This document shows, piece after piece, positions 1-4,805 of a stretch of DNA of 8,222 nucleotides. The position numbers and the translations under genes are program-made. Position 1 is the first letter of the stretch; each line of letters begins with the position of its first letter. Source of the stretch: an uncultured Eubacteriales bacterium (GTDB taxonomy: Bacteria; Bacillota; Clostridia; Oscillospirales; QAMX01); contig URVL01000096.1 in NCBI GenBank assembly GCA_900551265.1, positions 1-8,222 on the forward strand, given 5' to 3'. The notes under the pieces are model-generated. The model ran no database searches and was not told where the DNA came from. It was given only the letters and a program-made list of their open reading frames with translations.

Positions 1-66
1 TCAGTTGGCTAGAGCACCTGCTTGACGTGCAGGGGGTCAGGGGTTCAAGTCCCTTAGTGTCCACCA
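1..66 (+). tRNA. tRNA-Val(GAC), 5' end cut off by the window
   Basis: This is the 3' part of a tRNA gene, starting inside the D arm. The anticodon stem CCTGC (17-21) pairs with GCAGG (29-33) around the loop TTGACGT (22-28). That places anticodon GAC at 24-26, which reads the valine codon GUC. The T arm AGGGG-TTCAAGT-CCCTT is complete with one G-T pair. The acceptor strand AGTGTCC is followed by discriminator A and an encoded CCA at 64-66. The missing 5' end should carry the matching GGACACT. The amino-acid assignment rests on the anticodon alone. Confidence 0.93.
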
Positions 67-69
67 CGT

Positions 70-105
70 CGCTGCGGACGACATATCGTTCGCAGCGTCT
101 TTTTT
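70..105 (+). terminator. Intrinsic terminator of the tRNA gene
   Basis: An 11-bp stem (70-80 with 87-97, one G-T pair) closes a 6-nt loop ACATAT and is followed by TCTTTTTT. It begins 3 nt after the CCA end, so it should end the tRNA transcript. Confidence 0.9.
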
Positions 106-198
106 GCAAAAGTCACTTCTCACTCATTCTGTCGCAGCTCCTCTCCGAATCGAACCCGCTTACGCTGGGCTCGCAGTTGGTTTTTCATTACAGCCCCG

Positions 199-224
199 GG
201 TATCTTTTTTGTCAACGTTTCCCA
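199..224 (+). repeat. 26-bp direct repeat, copy 1 (left side of the toxin-antitoxin cassette)
   Basis: The sequence starts GGTATC, has a run of six T, then GTCAACG and TTTCCCA. It is identical over 26 bases to 1177-1202. Weaker similarity extends upstream (a T-rich stretch, then CAGC) with a 3-nt gap. A U-tailed hairpin follows 1 nt later, but the hairpin sequences of the two copies are unrelated. The function is unknown to me. Confidence 0.9.
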
Positions 225-225
225 C

Positions 226-257
226 AAGCAGACTTGCTTTTTGCAAGTCTGCTTTTT
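226..257 (+). terminator. Strong hairpin with U tail
   Basis: A perfect 12-bp stem (226-237 with 243-254) closes a loop of five T and runs into TTT plus further T-rich sequence. It has the form of an intrinsic terminator on the plus strand, although no gene lies just upstream. It could back up the tRNA terminator or be a relic of a lost gene. The A-rich left flank gives it partial terminator character on the minus strand too. Confidence 0.75.
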
Positions 258-281
258 CCTTTTTCAAGGGACGCGGGGATT

Positions 282-319
282 GCCGGGCCGGGTTCCTGTA
301 CCACGCTGGACGGCCTGGC
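282..319. other. GC-rich inverted repeat upstream of the toxin-antitoxin promoter
   Basis: Arms GCCGGGCCG (282-290) and CGGCCTGGC (311-319) form a 9-bp stem with one G-T pair around a 20-nt loop. No T tract follows on either strand, so it is probably not a terminator. It lies 34 bp before the -35 box of the toxin-antitoxin promoter. It could be a protein-binding site, a recombination scar or chance. Confidence 0.45.
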
Positions 320-352
320 CAGAATCAAAGAAGGAGTTGAATAAACTCTCTC

Positions 353-381
353 TTGACTCCGTTAATTTTTGCTGTTATAAT
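353..381 (+). promoter_or_regulatory. Sigma-A promoter of the toxin-antitoxin operon
   Basis: TTGACT (353-358) and a perfect TATAAT (376-381) are separated by exactly 17 bp. Transcription should start near 388, about 67 nt before the antitoxin start. Type II antitoxins usually repress their own promoter, but I see no clear palindrome over this one. Confidence 0.85.
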
Positions 382-454
382 AAAAACAAAGAAACAAAGA
401 AATTTGCCACACATATTTCTTTGCTTGCTACATACAATAAGAAGGAGAAGCAGT

Positions 455-832
455 ATGGGAACAGCAATTGTGAAAGGCGGAAATCCTATGAACCGAAAAA
501 CAATTCGCATATCGGAAAAGCGACAGTTGACCATTCCGCAGAAGTTTTATGAAGCCCTTGGCTTCTCTACAGAAGCCGAGTGTATCTTGCGAGGCAACGA
601 AATTATTTTGCGCCCGGTAAAGGAACAAGGTGGAGGTGAATTTGCCGAGCAGATCCTCGCTGACTTAATTAAGCAAGGACTTAGCGGCAATCAGCTGCTG
701 GAGGAATTCAAAACGGCGCAAAAGAAAGTGCGCCCTGCTGTGGAAGCCATGCTGACGCAGGCGGAACAGGCCGCCCGTGGGGAGGGTGAAAGCTACTCAT
801 ACGATGATGTATTTGGGCCGGAGGGCGAATAA
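455..832 (+). CDS. AbrB/MazE-type antitoxin of a type II toxin-antitoxin pair
   Basis: This 125-residue protein is probably the DNA-binding antitoxin that neutralises the toxin encoded directly downstream. Residues about 13-56 fit a SpoVT/AbrB swapped-hairpin domain: basic start MNRKTIRIS, the typical QLTIPQKFYEALGF segment, then a beta strand ending EIILRPV. The rest is helical and charged, ending in an acidic tail (SYDDVFGPEGE). Such tails typically wrap around the toxin. The start at 455 has AAGGAG 7 nt upstream. An in-frame ATG at 488, just before the AbrB domain and preceded by AAAGGCGG, is a plausible alternative giving 114 residues. The stop TAA overlaps the toxin ATG (TAATG). The family call comes from motif recognition; the pairing rests on the overlap and on the neighbour's identity. 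Confidence 0.85.
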   Translation: MGTAIVKGGNPMNRKTIRISEKRQLTIPQKFYEALGFSTEAECILRGNEIILRPVKEQGGGEFAEQILADLIKQGLSGNQLLEEFKTAQKKVRPAVEAMLTQAEQAARGEGESYSYDDVFGPEGE

Positions 833-1122
833 TGGCACAATTAAAAATTCTGCCTCCAGCGGCCAAGTTCCTGAAAAAGCTGAAGGATAAGCGGTTGAAG
901 GCGCTCTACCAAGAGGCGATTGACAGGATACTGGAGGAGCACACGGTAGGCGAGGCCAAGACTGGCGATTTGGCTGGTGTCTTTGGTTATGACATTTACT
1001 ATAACAAGACCAATTATGAACTGGCCTATACCGTAGAGTATGTAGAAGATAAAGTGGTCGTTGTCATTATGGCGGGAACAAGGGAAAACTTCTACGACGA
1101 GCTAAAGCGATACATGAAATAA
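832..1122 (+). CDS. RelE/ParE-superfamily toxin
   Basis: This 96-residue basic protein is probably the toxin of the pair. RelE-type toxins cleave mRNA at the ribosome and ParE-type toxins poison gyrase; the sequence does not decide between them. The N-terminal helices are Lys-rich (AAKFLKKLKDKRLKALYQEA), followed by a KTGDLAGVFGYDIYY segment, strands NYELAYTVEY and KVVVVIMAG, and a C-terminal GTRENFYDELKRYMK that I recognise from clostridial RelE/ParE-family toxins. The length is typical. The start codon shares one base with the antitoxin stop, and GGAGGG lies 6 nt upstream, so translation is probably coupled and the antitoxin is made first. The first likely transcript end is at 1208-1255, possibly helped by a weak hairpin at 1148-1176. 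Confidence 0.87.
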   Translation: MAQLKILPPAAKFLKKLKDKRLKALYQEAIDRILEEHTVGEAKTGDLAGVFGYDIYYNKTNYELAYTVEYVEDKVVVVIMAGTRENFYDELKRYMK

Positions 1123-1176
1123 AAGAAATGTCCATTAAGAAAGGTGATGCTGATAAGGCAATTTTCTTTTTCAGCA

Positions 1177-1202
1177 GGTATCTTTTTTGTCAACGTTTCC
1201 CA
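1177..1202 (+). repeat. 26-bp direct repeat, copy 2 (right side of the toxin-antitoxin cassette)
   Basis: Identical to 199-224, starting positions 978 bp apart, so the copies bracket the toxin-antitoxin operon and its promoter. A short hairpin (1148-1176) precedes it and a U-tailed hairpin (1208-1255) follows, mirroring the layout at copy 1. The part TTTTTTGTCAA recurs once more at about 1250-1260, after the terminator. Confidence 0.9.
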
Positions 1203-1207
1203 GATTA

Positions 1208-1255
1208 GAGCCGAAACCTTGCTATGCCACGTATCAAGGTTGCGGCTCTTTTTTT
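1208..1255 (+). terminator. Intrinsic terminator downstream of the toxin gene
   Basis: A 14-bp stem (1208-1221 with 1235-1248) with one A-G mismatch closes a 13-nt loop and is followed by seven T. It is the first strong terminator after the toxin gene, 85 nt past its stop codon. Confidence 0.88.
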
Positions 1256-1299
1256 GTCAAAAAGCCCCAATACAGGTGCTTTTACAGGTTTCAGTTCAT

Positions 1300-1357
1300 G
1301 CTGCCGCAAAAAATACCCGCTGTCCGTCTGACTTTTTTCGAGTTTCACGGCAGCGGG
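1300..1357. other. Two overlapping, mutually exclusive stems
   Basis: GCTGCCG (1300-1306) can pair with CGGCAGC (1348-1354). Alternatively CCCGCTG (1316-1322) can pair with CAGCGGG (1351-1357), extended by CCG (1324-1326) with CGG (1348-1350) across a one-base bulge. Both use 1348-1354, so only one can form. A T-rich stretch (1366-1373) follows after 8 nt. It lies upstream of the padR promoter, so it is not in that transcript. A degenerate terminator is possible. Confidence 0.35.
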
Positions 1358-1447
1358 CTGTCCGTTTGTTTTTCATGCAAACCGCGCATGCTTTCTCTTA
1401 CGAGAAAACGAGAAATTCATAGCTGATATTTTTACTTTATTTTATTA

Positions 1448-1477
1448 TTGACAATACAGTATGTCATACAGTATAAT
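1448..1477 (+). promoter_or_regulatory. padR promoter with overlapping palindromic operator
   Basis: A perfect TTGACA (1448-1453) and a perfect TATAAT (1472-1477) are separated by 18 bp. The spacer is filled by an inverted repeat covering 1454-1474: arms ATACAGTATG and CATACAGTAT around a central T (1464), with one non-pairing position in each arm. The core GTATG-T-CATAC is exact. The same stretch also reads as two direct copies of ATACAGTAT, 12 bp apart. PadR proteins typically repress their own operon by binding such sites, so this is very probably the autoregulatory operator. Confidence 0.88.
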
Positions 1478-1496
1478 GTGCAAGGAGGTGACACGG

Positions 1497-1841
1497 ATGG
1501 GCGAAGAAAAAGATTTATTGTCTACCCTGCTTTTGGAACTTCGCAGGGGCACGCTGACAGTCAGTGTCCTCAGTCAGATGAAGGAGCCGAAATACGGGTA
1601 TGCTCTGGTGCAGAGTCTGGAAGAAAAGGGTGTCGCCATAGATCCCAATACGTTGTATCCGCTCCTTCGCAGACTTGAGAGCCAGGGCCTTTTGGAAAGC
1701 AAGTGGGAAACCAGCGGTGCAAAACCGAGAAAGTATTATCAGCGGACCGTGTATGGGACGCAAATCTATGCACAGCTCAAGGCATACTGGAACACTTTAT
1801 CCGCCGGAATGGAGCAGTTGTTAAGGGAGGAAGAAGCATGA
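1497..1841 (+). CDS. PadR-family transcriptional regulator
   Basis: This 114-residue winged-helix regulator is of the small PadR type (subfamily 1-like). Residues about 12-35 form the first helices (LLELRRGTLTVSVLSQMKEPKYG). The recognition-helix segment NTLYPLLRRLESQGLL (51-66) is the PadR signature, followed by the wing KPRKYYQRTVYG (76-87), which carries the typical R-K-Y-Y. The C-terminal helix (88-112) serves dimerisation in the family. The ATG at 1497 has AAGGAGG 8 nt upstream. An upstream in-frame ATG at 1461 lies inside the promoter and is rejected. The stop overlaps the next start (ATGA), so it is coupled to the HAAS protein. It most likely represses this operon in response to an unknown signal. 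Confidence 0.93.
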   Translation: MGEEKDLLSTLLLELRRGTLTVSVLSQMKEPKYGYALVQSLEEKGVAIDPNTLYPLLRRLESQGLLESKWETSGAKPRKYYQRTVYGTQIYAQLKAYWNTLSAGMEQLLREEEA

Positions 1842-2929
1842 CGCCAAATGAAAAAGATTATATGCAGCGATACATCTATCAGGTGATTCGCCGCCTGCCC
1901 AAAAAGCAGAGGGACGAAGTGCGCATGGAACTGGAGGAGCTGATCAGCGATATGTATGCAGACAAACGCTCCATGGAAGACGTCCTGACGCAACTGGGTG
2001 ATCCGGCTGAATTTGCAAAGCAGTATCAGAACGGCCGGCAATATCTGATCGGTCCGGAATATTTTGAAACTTATCTGTGGTTTGTCAAGGTTGTCTTGCT
2101 CTGCACCGCCGTACCGGTTTTGGTTGTTTCCCTTGTGAATGCCCTTGGACAAATGCCCGCAATCACTTCGCAGAATGCCGCCGCCGTCATAATCCGCACC
2201 ATTGTGGACGGCTTGACTACAGGCATTACCGATATGCTGATTTCCTGCATGTCTGCGTTCGGGGCCGTGACCCTGGTCTTTGCAATCATGGAGCGCCAAA
2301 AAATCAAGATCGAGATGAAGAAAGCAGAAACATGGTCTGTGGAGAGCCTGTCGGAAGAAAAGAAAACCACAGATTCCAGATGGACACCGAAGTTTCTGGA
2401 GTCCGTACCAGATAAAAAAGCGATTATCAGCCGGAGCGACAACATTGTAGGCATCGTGTTTATCGTAATTTTCACCGTACTGCTGATTTTTGCTCCTCAT
2501 TTCTTTGCCGCGATTTTTAAGGAAGGCGATACGGTGACAATCGTGCCCATCTTTAATCTGGATCAATGGGGAACCATTCTGCCGCTCTTTGTACTCAGTC
2601 TGCTAATCGGACTTGCAGATGAAATTGTGCAGTTGGTGGCAGGCTGCTACTGCAAACTGGTTATGTTCAGCAATATCGTGTGTGGCGCCATTCAAATGGT
2701 ATTAAGCGCCATTGTGTTGAAAGGTCTTCCCATCTGGAATCCTAATTTCGCTGCAGATCTCCAGATGGCGCTGGGGCCGGAAACAGACTCGGTGGCAAAA
2801 TTCCTCACTTACTGGAATGCCGGCATCGTGTCCAACGGACTTCTTATTTTTATCATTGCGATCACCCTGGTTGAGATCAGCGTAACGATTTACAAAACGC
2901 TCCGATATGGAGCCTCCATGAAAATTTGA
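1838..2929 (+). CDS. HAAS-domain (DUF1700-like) multi-pass membrane protein
   Basis: This protein has 363 residues. The N-terminal 70 or so residues (DYMQRYIYQVIRRLPKKQRD, then EVRMELEELISDMYAD, then QLGDPAEFAKQY) match the HAAS/DUF1700 signature, a small helical domain regularly found next to PadR regulators. About six hydrophobic segments follow (roughly 80-102, 128-150, 202-225, 245-268, 272-296, 330-352), with a charged loop at 151-200. It therefore sits in the cytoplasmic membrane with the HAAS domain probably in the cytosol. The ATG at 1838 overlaps the padR stop and has AAGGGAGG 7 nt upstream. In other PadR-HAAS pairs the membrane protein is thought to sense or relay an envelope signal; the exact role here is unknown. 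The C-terminal membrane region matches no transporter family I recognise. Confidence 0.82.
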   Translation: MTPNEKDYMQRYIYQVIRRLPKKQRDEVRMELEELISDMYADKRSMEDVLTQLGDPAEFAKQYQNGRQYLIGPEYFETYLWFVKVVLLCTAVPVLVVSLVNALGQMPAITSQNAAAVIIRTIVDGLTTGITDMLISCMSAFGAVTLVFAIMERQKIKIEMKKAETWSVESLSEEKKTTDSRWTPKFLESVPDKKAIISRSDNIVGIVFIVIFTVLLIFAPHFFAAIFKEGDTVTIVPIFNLDQWGTILPLFVLSLLIGLADEIVQLVAGCYCKLVMFSNIVCGAIQMVLSAIVLKGLPIWNPNFAADLQMALGPETDSVAKFLTYWNAGIVSNGLLIFIIAITLVEISVTIYKTLRYGASMKI

Positions 2930-3016
2930 CCGAACAGGCTGCAATGTGCAAACATATCGTCTCGTGTGTGGCCGGGTCGCATGCAAAACGCCCCATCAGT
3001 TCCTCCTTTGCTGTAA

Positions 3017-3049
3017 AAAAGCCCGGACGAGATGCTCGTCCGGGCTTTT
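3017..3049. terminator. Bidirectional terminator between convergent genes
   Basis: A perfect 15-bp stem (3017-3031 with 3035-3049) closes a 3-nt loop ATG. Its core is GCCCGGACGAG and it has AAAA/TTTT edges, so on either strand a GC-rich hairpin is followed by U residues. It lies 88 nt after the HAAS gene and 14 nt after the stop of the minus-strand M23 gene and can serve both. Confidence 0.93.
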
Positions 3050-3062
3050 CCGGGAATCTTTC

Positions 3063-4001
3063 TTATTCTGGGATATAATCAAGCGGATTTACGCGCTCGC
3101 CGTCGAGCGACATTTCTACGTGAAGATGTGCCTGTTCCAGCGATTCAAACAGCGCCGACGTAGAAACTGCGCCAATCGTCTCACCTGCAGCAACTTCCTG
3201 CCCAACCGTAACCGTCGCATTCTCGATCAGACCGAGATACACGCTTTTCAGACCGCCGCCATGGTTGACCAAAACGCCTGTGCCATAATACTCGTCGCGG
3301 TATACGTCTTCAATCGTGCCGTCGGCAATCACGGAGACAAGCGTGCCGTCCGCCGCCAGAAAGTCTACGCCATTATGCGTACGCCAATCTCCCATTGTGC
3401 GGTCATAGACCAACTCGTCGCCGGAAAATTCACGCAGCACCTCGCCGGTTACCGGACGTACGAAAAAGGTCGGCGCAGTATCCTGCCCGCTCTCTCCGTC
3501 CTGCGTCTGCTGCTGCGTATCGTCGGACTCCGGCTCTTCCTTCCGTCCGGAGGAAATGGTCTCAACTGCATCCCGGATTACGGCATCGCCGTCAATTGGC
3601 GTCTCGTCGGAACCGGTGGTGGCTTCGACGGCATCATTGCCGGAAGTCGCGGCGTCGCTGCCGGAAGTCGCGGCATCATCGCTGGAAGTTGCGGCGCCGC
3701 TGCCGGAAGTTGCGGCGCCGCTATCGCCGGATACCGGAACCTCCGTACCGACGTCCAGATCCACTTCCTCGGCTTCGTTGCCGGGGCGTATCACTCCGCC
3801 GCCAAGATCGGTATTTGCCTCGACTGTGCCGTCGGTTTCTGACAGAAGCGCACTGTCATCATCTGTGGTATTCGCCGGATCGAAGAAAAGTACATAACCC
3901 GCAATTCCTATTGCCGCTACGCAAAGGAAAAGGATTATGTAAAATCCCTTTTCCTCGAAGAAGCGAGTAAACTTGCCTGCTTCTTTCGGATTTTCATTCA
4001 T
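3063..4001 (-). CDS. Membrane-anchored M23-family peptidase-like protein, SpoIIQ-like
   Basis: This 312-residue protein has a short cytosolic start, one membrane segment (about 20-40, GFYIILFLCVAAIGIAGYVLFF), a long Ser/Thr/Ala/Asp-rich linker (about 41-178) and a C-terminal LytM/M23 domain (about 179-310). Zinc-ligand motifs are present: HNGVD gives His209 and Asp213, and HLH gives His292 and His294. The family's additional active-site His, usually in a Y-x-H-L motif, is Gly257 here (VYLGL), so peptidoglycan cleavage is uncertain. This architecture and the N-terminal sequence resemble clostridial SpoIIQ, the forespore half of the channel to the mother cell; other envelope M23 proteins remain possible. 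The start at 4001 has GGAGGTG 9 nt upstream. An in-frame ATG at 4034 lies inside the likely promoter and has no clear ribosome site. No SpoIIIAH gene is in view. Confidence 0.82.
   Translation of the reverse strand: MNENPKEAGKFTRFFEEKGFYIILFLCVAAIGIAGYVLFFDPANTTDDDSALLSETDGTVEANTDLGGGVIRPGNEAEEVDLDVGTEVPVSGDSGAATSGSGAATSSDDAATSGSDAATSGNDAVEATTGSDETPIDGDAVIRDAVETISSGRKEEPESDDTQQQTQDGESGQDTAPTFFVRPVTGEVLREFSGDELVYDRTMGDWRTHNGVDFLAADGTLVSVIADGTIEDVYRDEYYGTGVLVNHGGGLKSVYLGLIENATVTVGQEVAAGETIGAVSTSALFESLEQAHLHVEMSLDGERVNPLDYIPE
3639..3722 (-). repeat. Four 21-bp tandem repeats in the M23 linker
   Basis: Four adjacent 21-bp units (3639-3659, 3660-3680, 3681-3701, 3702-3722) differ at a few positions. 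Read on the minus strand, each encodes seven residues of the type (S/D)(D/G)AATSG, forming linker residues about 94-121. A degenerate further unit lies to the left. The array is in frame, so copy-number changes would only alter spacer length between membrane and LytM domain. Confidence 0.85.
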
Positions 4002-4022
4002 CTTTTCAAGCACCTCCGCGCC

Positions 4023-4051
4023 TATTATGTCCATCGCCGGAAATTCTATTC
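4023..4051 (-). promoter_or_regulatory. Candidate forespore (sigma-F/sigma-G) promoter of the M23 gene
   Basis: On the minus strand GAATA (4051-4047) is followed after 14 nt by GGACATAATA (4032-4023). The downstream element fits the remembered sigma-F form GGnnAnAHTR at every fixed position and contains CATAATA, a fit to sigma-G CATnMTA. GAATA fits the sigma-G -35 GMATR and misses the sigma-F GYATA by one base. The transcript would begin just before or at the GGAGGTG ribosome site (4017-4011), an unusually short leader. I see no good sigma-A alternative upstream. Confidence 0.5.
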
Positions 4052-4094
4052 ATATCTGGACGAAAAAACTAAATTCGAATTTTCCATCCTTTTT

Positions 4095-4116
4095 ACGGCC
4101 TGCGGGTCGTTTTTTT
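4095..4116 (+). terminator. Weak plus-strand terminator-like hairpin
   Basis: ACGGCC (4095-4100) pairs with GGTCGT (4105-4110, one G-T pair) around TGCG and runs into seven T. It points along the plus strand, where only antisense transcription from within the M23 gene could reach it. Confidence 0.45.
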
Positions 4117-4210
4117 ATTGAAAGATTTCCGGCTGCCGGCGCAAGAATTATAGACCAAAAACCGGACGGCTATAAGCCGTTCAGAGAAAGGAAATTATTC
4201 CCTTATATTA

Positions 4211-4239
4211 TGGACATTTTGCACGTCTTCTTTTATAAT
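4211..4239 (+). promoter_or_regulatory. Sigma-A promoter of the phosphoesterase-birA operon
   Basis: TGGACA (4211-4216, one mismatch to TTGACA) and a perfect TATAAT (4234-4239) are separated by 17 bp. Transcription should start near 4246, giving a leader of about 80 nt. Confidence 0.8.
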
Positions 4240-4325
4240 GTTAAGTAGGAGAATTTGGCTTTATGGATGTGTAGACACAGCGCAGAAGCCGTACATTTCT
4301 GAAAAACAGGTTTTGGGAGAATTTT

Positions 4326-4805
4326 ATGCGTATTCTGGTCTTTTCCGATACCCACGGCGACGCGGACGCCATGTCCGGCGTTCTTGCCGCAGTGCCGTGC
4401 GATATGCTTCTGCATCTTGGCGACTGCGTCGCGGACTGTGAGGAGCCGCGCATGCTCTATCCGGGCGTGACGATGTGGCAGGTCGCAGGCAACGACTATC
4501 GCGACTTGTTGTCAGGCATCCACTATGAGGACACATTTGAGGCCGGCGGCGTACGCATTTTTATGACGCACGGCCACCGGTACGGCGTCCGGTCCGGTCC
4601 GGACATGCTCTGTGCCGCTGCGGCGTCCCGCGGTGCGGCGCTTGCGCTCTATGGCCATACGCACATTGCGGCCACCGGACGCTGCGGGGACGTCGCGTAT
4701 CTGAATCCCGGCAGCGCGTCGCGCTCGCGCTGCGTAAATGGCCGGTCGTACGGCGTTATCACAATTGAGAATGGTATATTTACCTGCGAGGTGGTGCGGT
4801 TTTGA
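4326..4805 (+). CDS. YfcE/MJ0936-family metallophosphoesterase
   Basis: This 159-residue protein is a compact calcineurin-like phosphodiesterase of about the usual family length. All metal-site motifs are visible in order: D-x-H (Asp8, His10 in SDTHGD), GD (Asp33 in HLGDC), GN (Asn56 in VAGND), the His pair of THGH (His82, His84) and GHTH (His111, His113). NPGSASRSR (127-135) is the usual near-C-terminal motif. Such enzymes hydrolyse phosphodiesters with two bound divalent metals, and their natural substrate is mostly unknown. It is cytosolic, with no signal peptide. The ATG at 4326 has GGGAG 6 nt upstream. Its last codons overlap the start of the biotin ligase gene, so the two are probably co-translated, although no functional link is evident. 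Confidence 0.93.
   Translation: MRILVFSDTHGDADAMSGVLAAVPCDMLLHLGDCVADCEEPRMLYPGVTMWQVAGNDYRDLLSGIHYEDTFEAGGVRIFMTHGHRYGVRSGPDMLCAAAASRGAALALYGHTHIAATGRCGDVAYLNPGSASRSRCVNGRSYGVITIENGIFTCEVVRF

Larger units (their letters stand above)
106..352. other. Gene-free spacer between tRNA-Val and the toxin-antitoxin operon
   Basis: I see no credible gene here: the frames that stay open lack ribosome sites and recognisable protein features. The spacer holds a weak hairpin (GGGCT 167-171 with AGCCC 192-196), the first copy of a 26-bp repeat (199-224), a strong U-tailed hairpin (226-257) and a GC-rich hairpin without a U tail (282-319). An AAGGAG-like sequence near 331 precedes no usable reading frame and may be a leftover from a lost gene. 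Confidence 0.6.
1123..1447. other. Gene-free spacer between toxin and PadR operon
   Basis: No credible coding sequence is present. The spacer contains a weak hairpin (TGCTGA 1148-1153 with TCAGCA 1171-1176), repeat copy 2 (1177-1202), a terminator (1208-1255), a pair of overlapping inverted repeats (1300-1357) and an AT-rich stretch running into the padR promoter. A short TTTCTC/GAGAAA hairpin lies near 1395-1410. Confidence 0.6.
4002..4325. other. Intergenic region between divergent M23 and phosphoesterase genes
   Basis: It holds the ribosome site (4011-4017) and forespore-type promoter of the M23 gene on the minus strand, a plus-strand terminator-like hairpin (4095-4116), a short hairpin ACGGCT-ATA-AGCCGT (4166-4180) and the sigma-A promoter of the phosphoesterase gene (4211-4239). 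The leader 4246-4325 has no recognisable riboswitch. I see no further gene. Confidence 0.6.

Noticed and set aside
151..175. Minus-strand GGGTTCGATTC, resembling a tRNA T arm, as a second tRNA or integration-site remnant
   Set aside because: The T stem cannot close and no other cloverleaf arms are found nearby.
27..552. Several open frames across the tRNA and the spacer (about 100 codons each)
   Set aside because: They begin inside the tRNA gene or cross terminators, lack ribosome sites and show no protein family features.
1766..2566. Long open frame of 266 codons on the minus strand, opposite padR and the HAAS gene
   Set aside because: It is antisense to two well-supported genes, has Cys/His-rich composition typical of a shadow frame, and has no promoter or ribosome site I can see.
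2946..3842. Long plus-strand open frame of 298 codons antisense to the M23 gene
   Set aside because: It runs through the bidirectional terminator, and its Gly/Ala/Ser/Arg repeats are the complement of the linker repeats. The minus-strand M23 reading is clearly the real one.
4263..4274. Three-codon leader frame ATG GAT GTG TAG after AGGAG in the phosphoesterase leader
   Set aside because: The 11-nt spacing is long, the ribosome site would lie at the very start of the transcript, and so short a frame is expected by chance.
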